A stretch of DNA of 19,475 bases from Spirochaetota bacterium. Its GTDB lineage: Bacteria > Spirochaetota > UBA4802 > UBA5368. This document shows, one piece after another, positions 13,439 to 19,475 of the stretch. A model generated the notes under the pieces. The model saw nothing but the letters and a program-made list of their open reading frames with translations, did no database searches and had not been told where the DNA came from. The stretch covers positions 1 to 19,475 of the forward strand of contig JAGODA010000016.1 in the NCBI GenBank assembly GCA_017998475.1, written 5' to 3'. Each line of letters begins with the position of its first letter. Positions within the stretch are counted from its first letter, which is position 1. Position numbers and translations under genes: made by a program.

Positions 13439-14296
13439 TCAGAGCCCCGTCGCGTCCATAATGCGCTTTATCGCCTGGGCCTTGTTGAGCGTATAGAAGT
13501 GGAGCCCCGGCACTCCCCACGATTTAAGCTCGACACACTGCCTGATCGAATACTCGATTCCCGCCTCGCAGATGGAGTCCGCGCCCTCGCAGTGCTCGAG
13601 CCGCCCGAGGAGCTCCGCCGGGACGGTCGCGCCGCACATGGATGTGACGCGGTCGACCTGCGAGAGGCTGGTGACCGGCATGATACCGGGGACGACCGGT
13701 ACGGTTATGCCCATGCGCGCGAGGCGGTCCATGAAACGGTAGAAATCTTCATTATTATAGAAGAGCTGTGTGATGATGAAGTCGGCGCCGGCGTCCACCT
13801 TGCGCTTCAGGTTGTCGAGGTCGGTCTCCATGTCGGGCGCCTCTATGTGCTTTTCCGGATATCCGGCCACGCCGATGGAAAAGCCGTCGATGGAGCGGAT
13901 GAACGAAACCAGCTCGTTCGCGTACGCGAAGCCGTCGGCCGGGGGCGTAAAGCGCGTTTCGCCCTTCGGGGGGTCTCCGCGCAGGGCCAGGATGTTCTCG
14001 ATGCCGGCTTCCTTCACCTGGCGGAGGTAGCGGCCGATCTCCTGGCGGTCCGCCCCGACGCAGGTGAAGTGCACCAGCGGCAGTATTCCCTGCGTGTCGC
14101 GCAGGCGCAGCGCGAGCTCCAGCGTTTTCTCCTGAGTGGAGCCCCCCGCGCCGTAGGTCACCGAGATGTACTGGGGCTGATAGCCCGAGAGCTCGCTCAG
14201 GGCCTGTCTGAGCCCCTCCTCGCCCTGGGGTGTTTTTGGCGGGAATATTTCGAACGAGACGACGAACCGCTCACGGTAGAGGTCGATTATTTTCAT
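13439..14296 (-). CDS. metF: 5,10-methylenetetrahydrofolate reductase
   Basis: A 285-residue TIM-barrel flavoprotein of normal MetF length. Visible family motifs: VSFEIFPPKTPQGEEGL at the N-terminus (with the catalytic Glu of FEIFPP), QYISVTYGAGGS, PLVHFTC, NILALRGDPP near residue 103, VAGYPEKH, DFIITQLFY, VPGIMPVTS and a C-terminal PGLHFYTLN. It reduces methylene-THF to methyl-THF, supplying methionine synthesis or, in acetogenic pathways, the methyl branch. No methionine synthase or Wood-Ljungdahl gene is nearby to decide, and no MetV-like partner is present. The start at 14296 has no clear ribosome site. It leads the operon with the gamma-CA-like gene (37-base gap) and DUF389. Confidence 0.95.
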   Translation of the reverse strand: MKIIDLYRERFVVSFEIFPPKTPQGEEGLRQALSELSGYQPQYISVTYGAGGSTQEKTLELALRLRDTQGILPLVHFTCVGADRQEIGRYLRQVKEAGIENILALRGDPPKGETRFTPPADGFAYANELVSFIRSIDGFSIGVAGYPEKHIEAPDMETDLDNLKRKVDAGADFIITQLFYNNEDFYRFMDRLARMGITVPVVPGIMPVTSLSQVDRVTSMCGATVPAELLGRLEHCEGADSICEAGIEYSIRQCVELKSWGVPGLHFYTLNKAQAIKRIMDATGL

Positions 14297-14450
14297 ATGG
14301 AGTGTTTTCGCATTTCGGCGCGGTATCCGGGATAGTATCTGGCCGGGGGCCGTGTGACGGCTCGGCCCGGCCCGTCAGCTTTCAGTTTTTCTTTTTTAAA
14401 GGTATTCATCAAGCTTTTTTTAACAAAGCTCGGGAGACGGGCTTATCTGT
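14297..14450. promoter_or_regulatory. metF leader / divergent region with stem-loops
   Basis: Between metF and the promoter of the next gene lie GC-rich stem-loops: GGCCGGG (14341-14347) with CCCGGCC, or alternatively TGACGG (14355-14360) with CCGTCA (14372-14377). T-rich DNA (TTTTTCTTTTTT, about 14386-14397) and an AGCTTT/AAAGCT hairpin (14412-14417, 14425-14430) follow. On the minus strand these would lie in or before the metF leader; a TACTAT (14338-14333) could be its -10. I see no recognisable SAM or cobalamin riboswitch core. Confidence 0.35.
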
Positions 14451-14479
14451 TTGACACGGGAGGATGTTTAAGCTATATA
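14451..14479 (+). promoter_or_regulatory. Strong sigma-70 promoter for the barrel/propeller operon
   Basis: A perfect TTGACA (14451-14456), a 17-base spacer and TATATA (14474-14479). Transcription should begin near 14486, which excludes ATG 14481 as a start and supports GTG 14517 with a leader of about 31 bases. Confidence 0.8.
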
Positions 14480-14516
14480 TATGAGTTGTTTCGATCCCCG
14501 ATACCGGAGACGGCCC

Positions 14517-15125
14517 GTGATCAGACGCCTTGCCATCGCACTCATTGTCCTGTTACACCTTGCTCCGGCGCGCGCCTCCGTCCGCATGGAGGGATTCGGG
14601 AGTTTTCTCCTGCCGGGTGACTTTCCCGGCCAGTATGGTGTCGGTGCGGGAGCGTCGCGGGTGGTCGCCCGCGGCACGAGCCTGTACCTTCGCGGCGCTG
14701 TCGCCACGGGCTGGGAGCACAGGGGCGAGCCGAACGAGATGGTGTACGGGGCGGGCATGGGGCTCGCCGGAGTGCGTTTTCGCGCTCCGATATCCGATAC
14801 CGAATTTTTCTGGACGGCCTCGACGGCGCTCGGCGGAACCTTCACTTATCGCCAGCAGGCAAAGCGCTACGGCGCCTTTACCGATCCCTCGGAAACGGAG
14901 ACCGTATACGACTTCGGGCCAACCGCGGGCGCCTGGCTGGGAATCGAGTACAGATACACGCCCCGCATGGGGTTTTTTCTCGATGCCGGTTATCTCCATT
15001 CCCTCTATTTCGATGAATTCAAGGACGATACAGTCGGCGGTATTTCCGTAATCTGCGGCGTTTCGTATCGATTGCGCGCTGTGCCGGAGGCGCAAAGGGA
15101 TAAGCAGGTATATGAGTATCGCTAG
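14517..15125 (+). CDS. Predicted outer-membrane beta-barrel protein
   Basis: A 202-residue exported protein. GTG 14517 has GGAGA six bases upstream; the upstream ATG 14481 lies at or before the expected transcription start. The N-terminus MIRRLAIALIVLLHLAPARAS is a clean Sec signal ending at AxA. The mature part alternates Gly/aromatic residues in short strands (GFGSFLLPGDFPGQYGVGAGAS, YGAGMGLAGVRFRAP, FTYRQQAKRYG, AWLGIEYRYTPRMGFFLDAGYLH) and ends with ISVICGVSYRLR plus a polar tail. That is the pattern of a small 8-strand barrel, although the chain does not end in an aromatic residue. Function unknown. It overlaps the following propeller gene by 14 bases, so the two are probably co-translated. 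Confidence 0.65.
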   Translation: MIRRLAIALIVLLHLAPARASVRMEGFGSFLLPGDFPGQYGVGAGASRVVARGTSLYLRGAVATGWEHRGEPNEMVYGAGMGLAGVRFRAPISDTEFFWTASTALGGTFTYRQQAKRYGAFTDPSETETVYDFGPTAGAWLGIEYRYTPRMGFFLDAGYLHSLYFDEFKDDTVGGISVICGVSYRLRAVPEAQRDKQVYEYR

Positions 15126-16038
15126 TTTTCGCCTTCACGCGGCAGATCGGGTGGCGCGACGCACCATGTCCGCCGTTCTCCTGGCGCTTTGCGGCCTCGG
15201 TTCCGGTTGTGTGCGAATGTACGACGAGCCCCTTCAAATCGTGTACGCCCGCGATGTCGCCGGGGCATACCAGGTGTTCGTAATGGATGATGACGGAAGG
15301 TCGGTTTCCATGCTTACGGCCGGCGCCGCCTCCAACAACAATCCATCGTGGTCCGCCGACACGGGGCGCATAGTATTCATATCCACCCGGGACGGCAATT
15401 ACGAGATCTATTCCATGGACGCCGACGGGAATGACCAGAGGCGACTTACCGTTGAGCCGGCGGCGGATTACGCGCCCACGTGGTCTCCCTGCGGGGCACG
15501 GATCGCCTTTTACAGCATGCGCGACGGAAATCTCGAGGTGTACGCCATGAACACCGACGGCACGGGCCCGGTCAACCTGACCAACGATCCGTCGGCCGAT
15601 CTCTCCCCGTCGTGGTCGCCGGACGGGCGGCGGATCGCGTTTGTCAGCGGCAGAAGCGGCAACCAGGAAATCTATATAATGAACGCCGACGGCACCGGGC
15701 TGGTAAACATCACGAACCATCCGGGGACCGACAGCTCTCCCTCGTGGTCGCCCGACGGCGGATACATCGCTTTCGAGTCGACGAGGGACGGAAACGGCGA
15801 GATATACGTGATGAAGGTCGACGGCGGCATGCAGACCAACATCACCAACACCGCGGCGCCTTCCGAAGAGTCGCGCCCCTCGTGGTCGCCCGACGGCGAG
15901 CGTATCGTGTTCTCGGGACAGACGGTCCCCGGCCAGCGGAATATCTACACCGCGAGGCCCGACGGCACCGACCGGAAAACGCTTACGGGAGCAATCGAAG
16001 ACGAGGACTACCCCTGTTTCCAGGGCAAGCCGCGCTGA
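15112..16038 (+). CDS. TolB-like PD40 beta-propeller lipoprotein
   Basis: A 308-residue protein starting inside the previous gene's end. A hydrophobic stretch (about residues 18-32, SAVLLALCGLGSG) precedes Cys33 (LGSGC), a plausible but not ideal lipobox; Met19 is an alternative start. The rest is about six PD40 (WD40-like) repeats of roughly 42 residues. Each has a YxxxxxDGN.EIY.M..DG strand pair and a PSWSPDG.RIAF core, at about residues 80, 122, 164, 206 and 250; the first and last half-units would close the ring. It resembles TolB's propeller without TolB's N-terminal domain. Such proteins bind peptides or envelope partners; here the partner may be the barrel encoded just upstream. The repeated DNA (TCGTGGTCGCCCGACGG) is nearly identical in copies 3-5. 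Confidence 0.85.
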   Translation: MSIASFRLHAADRVARRTMSAVLLALCGLGSGCVRMYDEPLQIVYARDVAGAYQVFVMDDDGRSVSMLTAGAASNNNPSWSADTGRIVFISTRDGNYEIYSMDADGNDQRRLTVEPAADYAPTWSPCGARIAFYSMRDGNLEVYAMNTDGTGPVNLTNDPSADLSPSWSPDGRRIAFVSGRSGNQEIYIMNADGTGLVNITNHPGTDSSPSWSPDGGYIAFESTRDGNGEIYVMKVDGGMQTNITNTAAPSEESRPSWSPDGERIVFSGQTVPGQRNIYTARPDGTDRKTLTGAIEDEDYPCFQGKPR

Positions 16039-16509
16039 GTACACACCCCCTCCGCCGAAAGCTCGAGCCCCTGCGGTTTTGAAAATATTCATCTTTATCG
16101 ATCATAATTTGAATAGTGTAATGCAAATAATGATCGTTATATTTTGATTTTTTCGGTTTTATTATTGACAGATTGTATTACATATTTAACAATCCAACCA
16201 GTCGGTTTTTAATCTGGTCGGTCGGTATATCGAGATAGGGATTTGTTGAAGGTAACCGATCGTCTATGGGTTCGCCGATACCGTTCACTCATATCGTTCA
16301 TCTTCAATCGGTTCCCCCTGGCCCACGACAATCGGTATCGATACGGCGTTCTCCTTGCGGATCGCCGTATGGCGCGGAAACAGTTTTCAGCTATCAGCGT
16401 ACCAGGACGTACACGCAATTTTAAAAGACGGAATCCCGTCGCGGGCGGAGCCGTGTCCATCGCCGCCGGGCGCGCCGGAATCGTCGAGCGAATCGCACGC
16501 GGGTGATCG
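16039..16509. promoter_or_regulatory. Control region of the TetR/SCP2 operon: AT-rich promoter, GTCGGT repeats, structured leader
   Basis: About 470 bases with no supported gene. An AT-rich block (16075-16195) contains TTGACA (16165-16170) with AACAAT 17 bases on (16188-16193), a likely promoter. Just downstream are ACCAGTCGGT (16197-16206) and TGGTCGGTCGGT (16215-16226), GTCGGT half-sites of the kind bound by TetR-family fatty-acid regulators (consensus with ACCGAC/GTCGGT arms), placed to block transcription. From 16250 to 16350 the leader has inverted pairs AACCGAT/ATCGGTT (16254-16260, 16307-16313) and CGATACCG/CGGTATCG (16276-16283, 16333-16340), and the palindrome GTATCGATAC (16335-16344). 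Confidence 0.5.
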
Positions 16510-17118
16510 ATGAGCACAAACACGGACCTCGAGGCCCTGCGCCGCCCCCAGATTATCCAGGCGGCGCTTCTGGTGATTTCCCAGCTCGGTATCGCAAACG
16601 TGACGATGGACGACATCGCGCGCTCGGCGGGACTTTCGAAGGGCGGGGTGGCGCACTATTTCTCCGGAAAGGACGCGCTCTGCAAGGAGGCCTTCCGCGA
16701 GTTCTTCGCGCGCATATTCCAGCGCAGCCGTGACACCATGGACGCCTGCGACGGGCCGCTGGAGAAGCTCCTCTCGTTCGGCTGGCTCTACAACTGGGAG
16801 GATCCCGACGTCAATCTGGGCTACCCGCTTCTGTTCGACTGCATGGCGCTCGCCTCGCGCGACGCGGAGTACCGAAGGCTCTTCCACGACTGGGTCGACT
16901 CGTGGATCGCCATGCTCAGGGAGTCCGTGATGGAGGGGCTCCGTCTGGGCATGTTCGCCGGGATAGAACCTGACGGCGCGGCGCGGACCATCTCGTCCAT
17001 TTACCACGGGGTCGCGGTGCGCTGGTACCTCGACCGCGATTCGCACACCTCGGCCTGGGCGGTCGACGCGTGCAAGCGCTCGATTGCTGGGCTGCTGGGG
17101 GTGAATGTTCGCCCATGA
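16510..17118 (+). CDS. TetR/AcrR-family transcriptional regulator
   Basis: A 202-residue one-component repressor. Residues 12-58 are the TetR helix-turn-helix: IIQAALLVISQLGIANVTMD, then DIARSAGLSKGGVAHYFSGKD (the recognition helix ends in the conserved H-Y-F..K). The C-terminal half (about 80-195) is an all-helical ligand pocket. BetI-like features include 'WLYNWEDP' and 'ALASRDAEYRRLFHDWVDSW'; the ligand cannot be read but, from context, may be an acyl-CoA or a sterol-like lipid. It is the first gene before SCP2, with 79 bases and a stem-loop between. GTCGGT repeats upstream suggest self-regulation. The ribosome site is weak (GGGTGAT). Confidence 0.93.
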   Translation: MSTNTDLEALRRPQIIQAALLVISQLGIANVTMDDIARSAGLSKGGVAHYFSGKDALCKEAFREFFARIFQRSRDTMDACDGPLEKLLSFGWLYNWEDPDVNLGYPLLFDCMALASRDAEYRRLFHDWVDSWIAMLRESVMEGLRLGMFAGIEPDGAARTISSIYHGVAVRWYLDRDSHTSAWAVDACKRSIAGLLGVNVRP

Positions 17119-17124
17119 ACGCAC

Positions 17125-17166
17125 CGCGCCCGGCTGCCGGCGCCGTTTCCGGTGGGCTCGGGCGCG
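17125..17166 (+). other. Stem-loop between the TetR and SCP2 genes
   Basis: CGCGCCCG (17125-17132) pairs perfectly with CGGGCGCG (17159-17166), with an inner GC-rich hairpin (CCGGCGCCG...CCGG). No U-run follows, so it is more likely an attenuator or an mRNA-stabilising/processing hairpin that lets the lipid genes be expressed at a level different from the regulator. Confidence 0.45.
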
Positions 17167-17197
17167 ATTAAACACATAAGGACGCAGGGAGGAGGAT

Positions 17198-17596
17198 ATG
17201 GCGGTTTTCGCAAACACGGAAAAGATGTACGAGGTGCTCGGCAGCCTGTTCGAGGCGTTGCTTAAAGACCCGACGGCCGGGCCGAAGTTCGTCGAATCGG
17301 AGATCATCATAAAGTTCGCCATCAACGATCCGGCCGGGCAGATATGGCTTAGCAACGAGGGCGGCGGGAAGGTGATCTGCGGGCAGGCGGCGCTGAAGCC
17401 CACCATAGAGATGACGCTTTCGGGCGACACATGCCACCAGTTCTGGCTGCAGCAGATCGCCATGCCCGTGGCCCTCGCCAAGGGCCTCATCAAGGCCAAG
17501 GGGCCCATGCCCAAGGTCATCAAGCTTCTGCCGCTTCTCAAGCCGGCGTACGCGGCCTATCCCGATATCGCCAAGAAGCACGGCCTTTCGGTGTGA
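17198..17596 (+). CDS. SCP2 sterol-carrier domain protein
   Basis: A 132-residue protein that is essentially one SCP2 domain. It has a strong ribosome site (GGGAGGAGG). Residues 28-110 follow the fold: IIIKFAINDPAGQIWLSNEGGGKVICG, PTIEMTLSGDTCHQFWLQ and AKGLIKAKGPMPKVIKLLPLL. Its GLIKAKGPM stretch is the typical 'G.iki.Gd' turn. SCP2 proteins bind fatty acyls, sterols or other lipids in a hydrophobic tunnel and hand them to enzymes. Here it lies 10 bases before the first DUF2148 gene, with an acyl-CoA ligase at the end of the same run, so it may deliver the lipid substrate. Confidence 0.88.
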   Translation: MAVFANTEKMYEVLGSLFEALLKDPTAGPKFVESEIIIKFAINDPAGQIWLSNEGGGKVICGQAALKPTIEMTLSGDTCHQFWLQQIAMPVALAKGLIKAKGPMPKVIKLLPLLKPAYAAYPDIAKKHGLSV

Positions 17597-17606
17597 GGAG
17601 GAGCGC

Positions 17607-18284
17607 ATGAGCATGGAACGAAGCATGAAACAGTACCTGGACGACCGGAGGGAGTCGGTGCGGATCGCCGCGCGGCTGCTCCTGGCCTCAGGGACCACGT
17701 CCCCGCGCGTGGGGGGCGTGGGGGAGTGCAGCATCCATATCATAGAGGACGAGTGCGCAATCGAGGACCTGTGCCAGCAGATAGAGCGGATGTCCGCCGA
17801 CAACAAACGCTGGGATTTCTTCAAACGCGACGCGGCCATGCTCCGCGACGCGGACGCGGTGCTCGTCATCACCTCCATGCGTTGTAAAACGGACCCCGCC
17901 GACACCAACTGCAATATGTGCGGCAAGCTGACCTGCGAGTACCTGAAGGAAAGCGAAAAGCTCCCCGACGAGCCGGGGATCGCGTACCCGGGGCCGCTGT
18001 GCATCTTTCGCGCGAACAACATCTCGTACGCGGTCGACGCCGTGGTCCAGACCGCGCGCGCCATGGGTATCGACTACGGGGTCTTCTGGTCCGCCGGCGC
18101 GGCGGCGATGAGAATGAGGCTGGTCCCGAAAAACACCGGGTTCGCGCTGGCGGTCGCCATCTCGATCACCGAGAAGAGCCCGTTTCGCGATATCCCGGCC
18201 AAGTACGACGAGATCAACGAGTCGACGATGAACGACCGGATCATCCGGCGCCTGTGGCCGCAGTTCCGCTCGATCTACAGTTAA
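17607..18284 (+). CDS. DUF2148 ferredoxin-domain protein, copy 1
   Basis: A 225-residue cytoplasmic protein with AGGAGGAG before ATG 17607. Four Cys at 102, 105, 110 and 132 (NCNMCGKLTC, then PGPLC) follow the C-x2-C-x4-C-x21-C pattern expected for a [4Fe-4S] cluster in DUF2148 proteins; Cys93, 41, 50 and 56 are extra and specific to this copy. The flanking IDYGVFWSAGAAAMRM and IRRLWPQFRSIY segments fit the fold. Function in this family is not established. It lies 14 bases before a second DUF2148 gene with the same Cys spacing, so the two likely work as a pair, perhaps as one electron-transfer complex. Confidence 0.82.
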   Translation: MSMERSMKQYLDDRRESVRIAARLLLASGTTSPRVGGVGECSIHIIEDECAIEDLCQQIERMSADNKRWDFFKRDAAMLRDADAVLVITSMRCKTDPADTNCNMCGKLTCEYLKESEKLPDEPGIAYPGPLCIFRANNISYAVDAVVQTARAMGIDYGVFWSAGAAAMRMRLVPKNTGFALAVAISITEKSPFRDIPAKYDEINESTMNDRIIRRLWPQFRSIYS

Positions 18285-18298
18285 GGGGAGGTGAGCAT

Positions 18299-18952
18299 AT
18301 GCCGGTACGTGAAATGACCGAACTGGTCGAAAACGGGCTGGAGCGCGCCGTGGAGCTCATGGCGGTCGCGGCCCACAACTCATTCCGCTTCGGGGGACGA
18401 AATACCATACGGCTCGTCAGCCTTGCGAAAGAGGACATGGTGGAGATCGCCGAGTTCTGTTATTCGCTCGGCGACATGTCGCCGCTGGCCGCGCGCGACG
18501 GGCGCTTCCTCATGGAGCTCGTCAAGGAACCCTGCGCGCTGATACTCATCGGCGACAAAAGGAAGTCCGACTTCAATTACAACTGCGGCGCCTGCGGCTA
18601 TCGCACCTGCGCCGAGCTCAACAAGGCCGAGGAGATGGAATCGCTCACCGCGCGTGGGCCGAGTTGCCAGTTCAAGAACATCAACCTCAATATGGCGGCC
18701 AACGCCGCCGCGTCGATGGCATGGCGCCTGGGGCTCCACTGCCGCGTCTTTTCGACGCTCGCGTTCGCGGCCTTCGCGTTGAACAAGATGGAGGGGGTCG
18801 ACCTGGCGGCGAGCGTGGCGGTGAGCGCGGCGAAGAAGGACCCGTTCTTCGACCGCCACCAGTATTGGACTTCAGAGCACTGGGACGAGATCTTCAAGAA
18901 GGAATTCCCGACCTTTACGCGCGGTTTTATCGGCGCGATAGAGGACGAGTAG
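18299..18952 (+). CDS. DUF2148 ferredoxin-domain protein, copy 2
   Basis: A 217-residue protein, start ATG 18299 with GGGGAGG just upstream; the open frame begins far earlier but that part is in the wrong frame for the previous gene. Cys96, 99, 104 and 123 (NCGACGYRTC, GPSC) give C-x2-C-x4-C-x18-C, closest to the standard DUF2148 'CGxCGxxTC...GP.C' motif. Later, NINLNMAANAAASMAWRLGL matches the family's conserved 'iDLGiAlgsA' helix. It aligns along its length with copy 1, but the N-terminal 60 residues differ. The ligase gene's ribosome site overlaps its stop codon. Confidence 0.87.
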   Translation: MPVREMTELVENGLERAVELMAVAAHNSFRFGGRNTIRLVSLAKEDMVEIAEFCYSLGDMSPLAARDGRFLMELVKEPCALILIGDKRKSDFNYNCGACGYRTCAELNKAEEMESLTARGPSCQFKNINLNMAANAAASMAWRLGLHCRVFSTLAFAAFALNKMEGVDLAASVAVSAAKKDPFFDRHQYWTSEHWDEIFKKEFPTFTRGFIGAIEDE

Positions 18953-18961
18953 GAGGGCGCC

Positions 18962-19475
18962 ATGGCGACGAAATCGCATCTCAACCAGGTGATCGCCTCC
19001 CATCTCGTGGAGCTGAAGGCCGACGAGAAACCCGACACCGTGGTGTACATTTTCGAAAAGGGAGAGCACGGCGAGGACGTGCTGACCTATCGCGACCTTC
19101 ACGAGAACGGAAATAAAATCGCGCGCCTGCTCCTCGACGGCGGCGTGGACAGGGGCGACTCGTTCGCTGTATTCATGCGCAATTACCCGGAGTTCATCTA
19201 TGCTCTGCTGGCGGGCACCACCATCGGCGCGGTGATGGTGCCGATCGATCCGCGCAACCGCGGAGACCGGCTGAGATTTTTACTGAACAACTGCGGCGCG
19301 AAGGCAGTCATCGTCGCCGACGACAGTCTGGAGACGTTCGAGGAGGTCGCGGGCGATGTCCCCTCGGTGAAGCTGGCGAGCGTGGCATATCATAAGGAAA
19401 ACGGCGTGCCGGTGTCGTCGAAATATCACGCGCTCAACGAAACGCTGGTACAGACGACGTGGGACACGGTCGACC
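18962..19475 (+). CDS. AMP-forming acyl-CoA synthetase/ligase (5' part only)
   Basis: The first 171 codons of an ANL-superfamily enzyme, cut by the window edge. Ribosome site AGGAGGG overlaps the previous stop. Visible N-domain features: VLTYRDLHENGNKIARLLLDGGVDRGDSFAVFMRNYPEFIYALLAGTTIGAVMVPIDPRNRG, the usual first 100 residues of CaiC/FadD-type ligases, then LRFLLNNCGAKAVIVADD. The AMP-binding P-loop and adenylation motifs lie beyond the edge. It should activate a carboxylic acid to its CoA thioester. It ends the visible operon TetR-SCP2-DUF2148-DUF2148-ligase. Substrate unknown; context suggests a fatty or sterol-derived acid. Confidence 0.9.
   Translation, partial: MATKSHLNQVIASHLVELKADEKPDTVVYIFEKGEHGEDVLTYRDLHENGNKIARLLLDGGVDRGDSFAVFMRNYPEFIYALLAGTTIGAVMVPIDPRNRGDRLRFLLNNCGAKAVIVADDSLETFEEVAGDVPSVKLASVAYHKENGVPVSSKYHALNETLVQTTWDTVD

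Noticed and set aside
14481..14516. Upstream ATG extending the barrel protein
   Set aside because: It falls between the -10 box and the expected transcription start, and the extension would bury the signal peptide behind an Arg-rich stretch.
15300..16000. Repeated TCGTGGTCGCC units as a CRISPR or DNA repeat array
   Set aside because: The repeats are in frame, about 126 bases apart, and encode the PD40 propeller blades.
16243..16506. 87-codon plus-strand frame before the TetR gene
   Set aside because: No ribosome site, no domain, Arg-rich composition; the region is better explained as leader and operator DNA.
17918..18298. N-terminal extension of the second DUF2148 gene
   Set aside because: This is the +2 frame of copy 1, Arg-rich and without domain character; ATG 18299 has a strong ribosome site.

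Overview
The window is GC-rich bacterial chromosome of a diderm. Lipoprotein signal peptides, a TRAP uptake system, a periplasmic multiheme cytochrome and a probable outer-membrane barrel all point to a Gram-negative envelope. It carries no phage, plasmid, IS or CRISPR material. The gene mix (ClpX-like ATPase, hotdog thioesterase, SCP2/DUF2148/acyl-CoA ligase cluster, many spirochaete-style lipoproteins) would fit an uncultured Spirochaetota or Desulfobacterota-type organism. That placement is inference only, because no rRNA or other marker gene is present.

Layout. 1-376 (-): 5' part of a YIP1-like membrane protein. 773-1228 (+): tandem ACT-domain protein. 1366-1488: a paired inverted extragenic repeat (REPIN-like). 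1553-4428 (-): complete TRAP transporter, binding lipoprotein (dctP), small permease (dctQ), large permease (dctM). 4851-5831 (+): protein with two receiver-like domains that lack the phosphoacceptor Asp, converging on a tetraheme c554-type cytochrome (5806-6408, -). 6654-6947 (+): small MshEN/T2SSE_N-like protein ending in a FliM/FliN-like EIDxLL peptide, divergent from the cytochrome across a palindromic promoter region. 7244-7660 (+): hotdog thioesterase. 7713-7796 (+): tRNA-Leu(CAA). 7948-8655 (+): DUF2271-like lipoprotein. 8796-9275 (-): a two-gene unit of a 41-residue zinc-ribbon microprotein and a 109-residue unknown, behind a strong A-tract promoter. 9827-11311 (+): ClpX-like AAA+ unfoldase without the zinc-binding N-domain. 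11561-14296 (-): metF, gamma-carbonic-anhydrase-like protein and DUF389 membrane protein. 14517-16038 (+): predicted barrel protein and an overlapping PD40 beta-propeller lipoprotein. 16510-19475 (+): TetR regulator, SCP2 lipid-binding protein, two tandem DUF2148 Fe-S proteins and an acyl-CoA ligase cut by the window edge.

The most interesting unit is the last one. Four genes with strong ribosome-binding sites and 9-14 base gaps follow a TetR gene. Together they read as a lipid or acyl-CoA module in which a sterol-carrier-like protein and an acyl-adenylating enzyme are paired with two diverged copies of a little-studied Cys4 iron-sulfur protein. Other items worth a second look are the pseudo-receiver next to the EIDxLL protein, the freestanding RNR-tail-like zinc ribbon, the ClpX-like protein that keeps the IGF loop but has lost both the zinc domain and the usual RKH loop, and the mutually exclusive stem-loops upstream of that ATPase.

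Promoter and ribosome-site evidence moved several starts downstream of the longest open frame: 773, 4851, 6654, 14517 and 18299 on the plus strand, and 4428 and 12820 on the minus strand.
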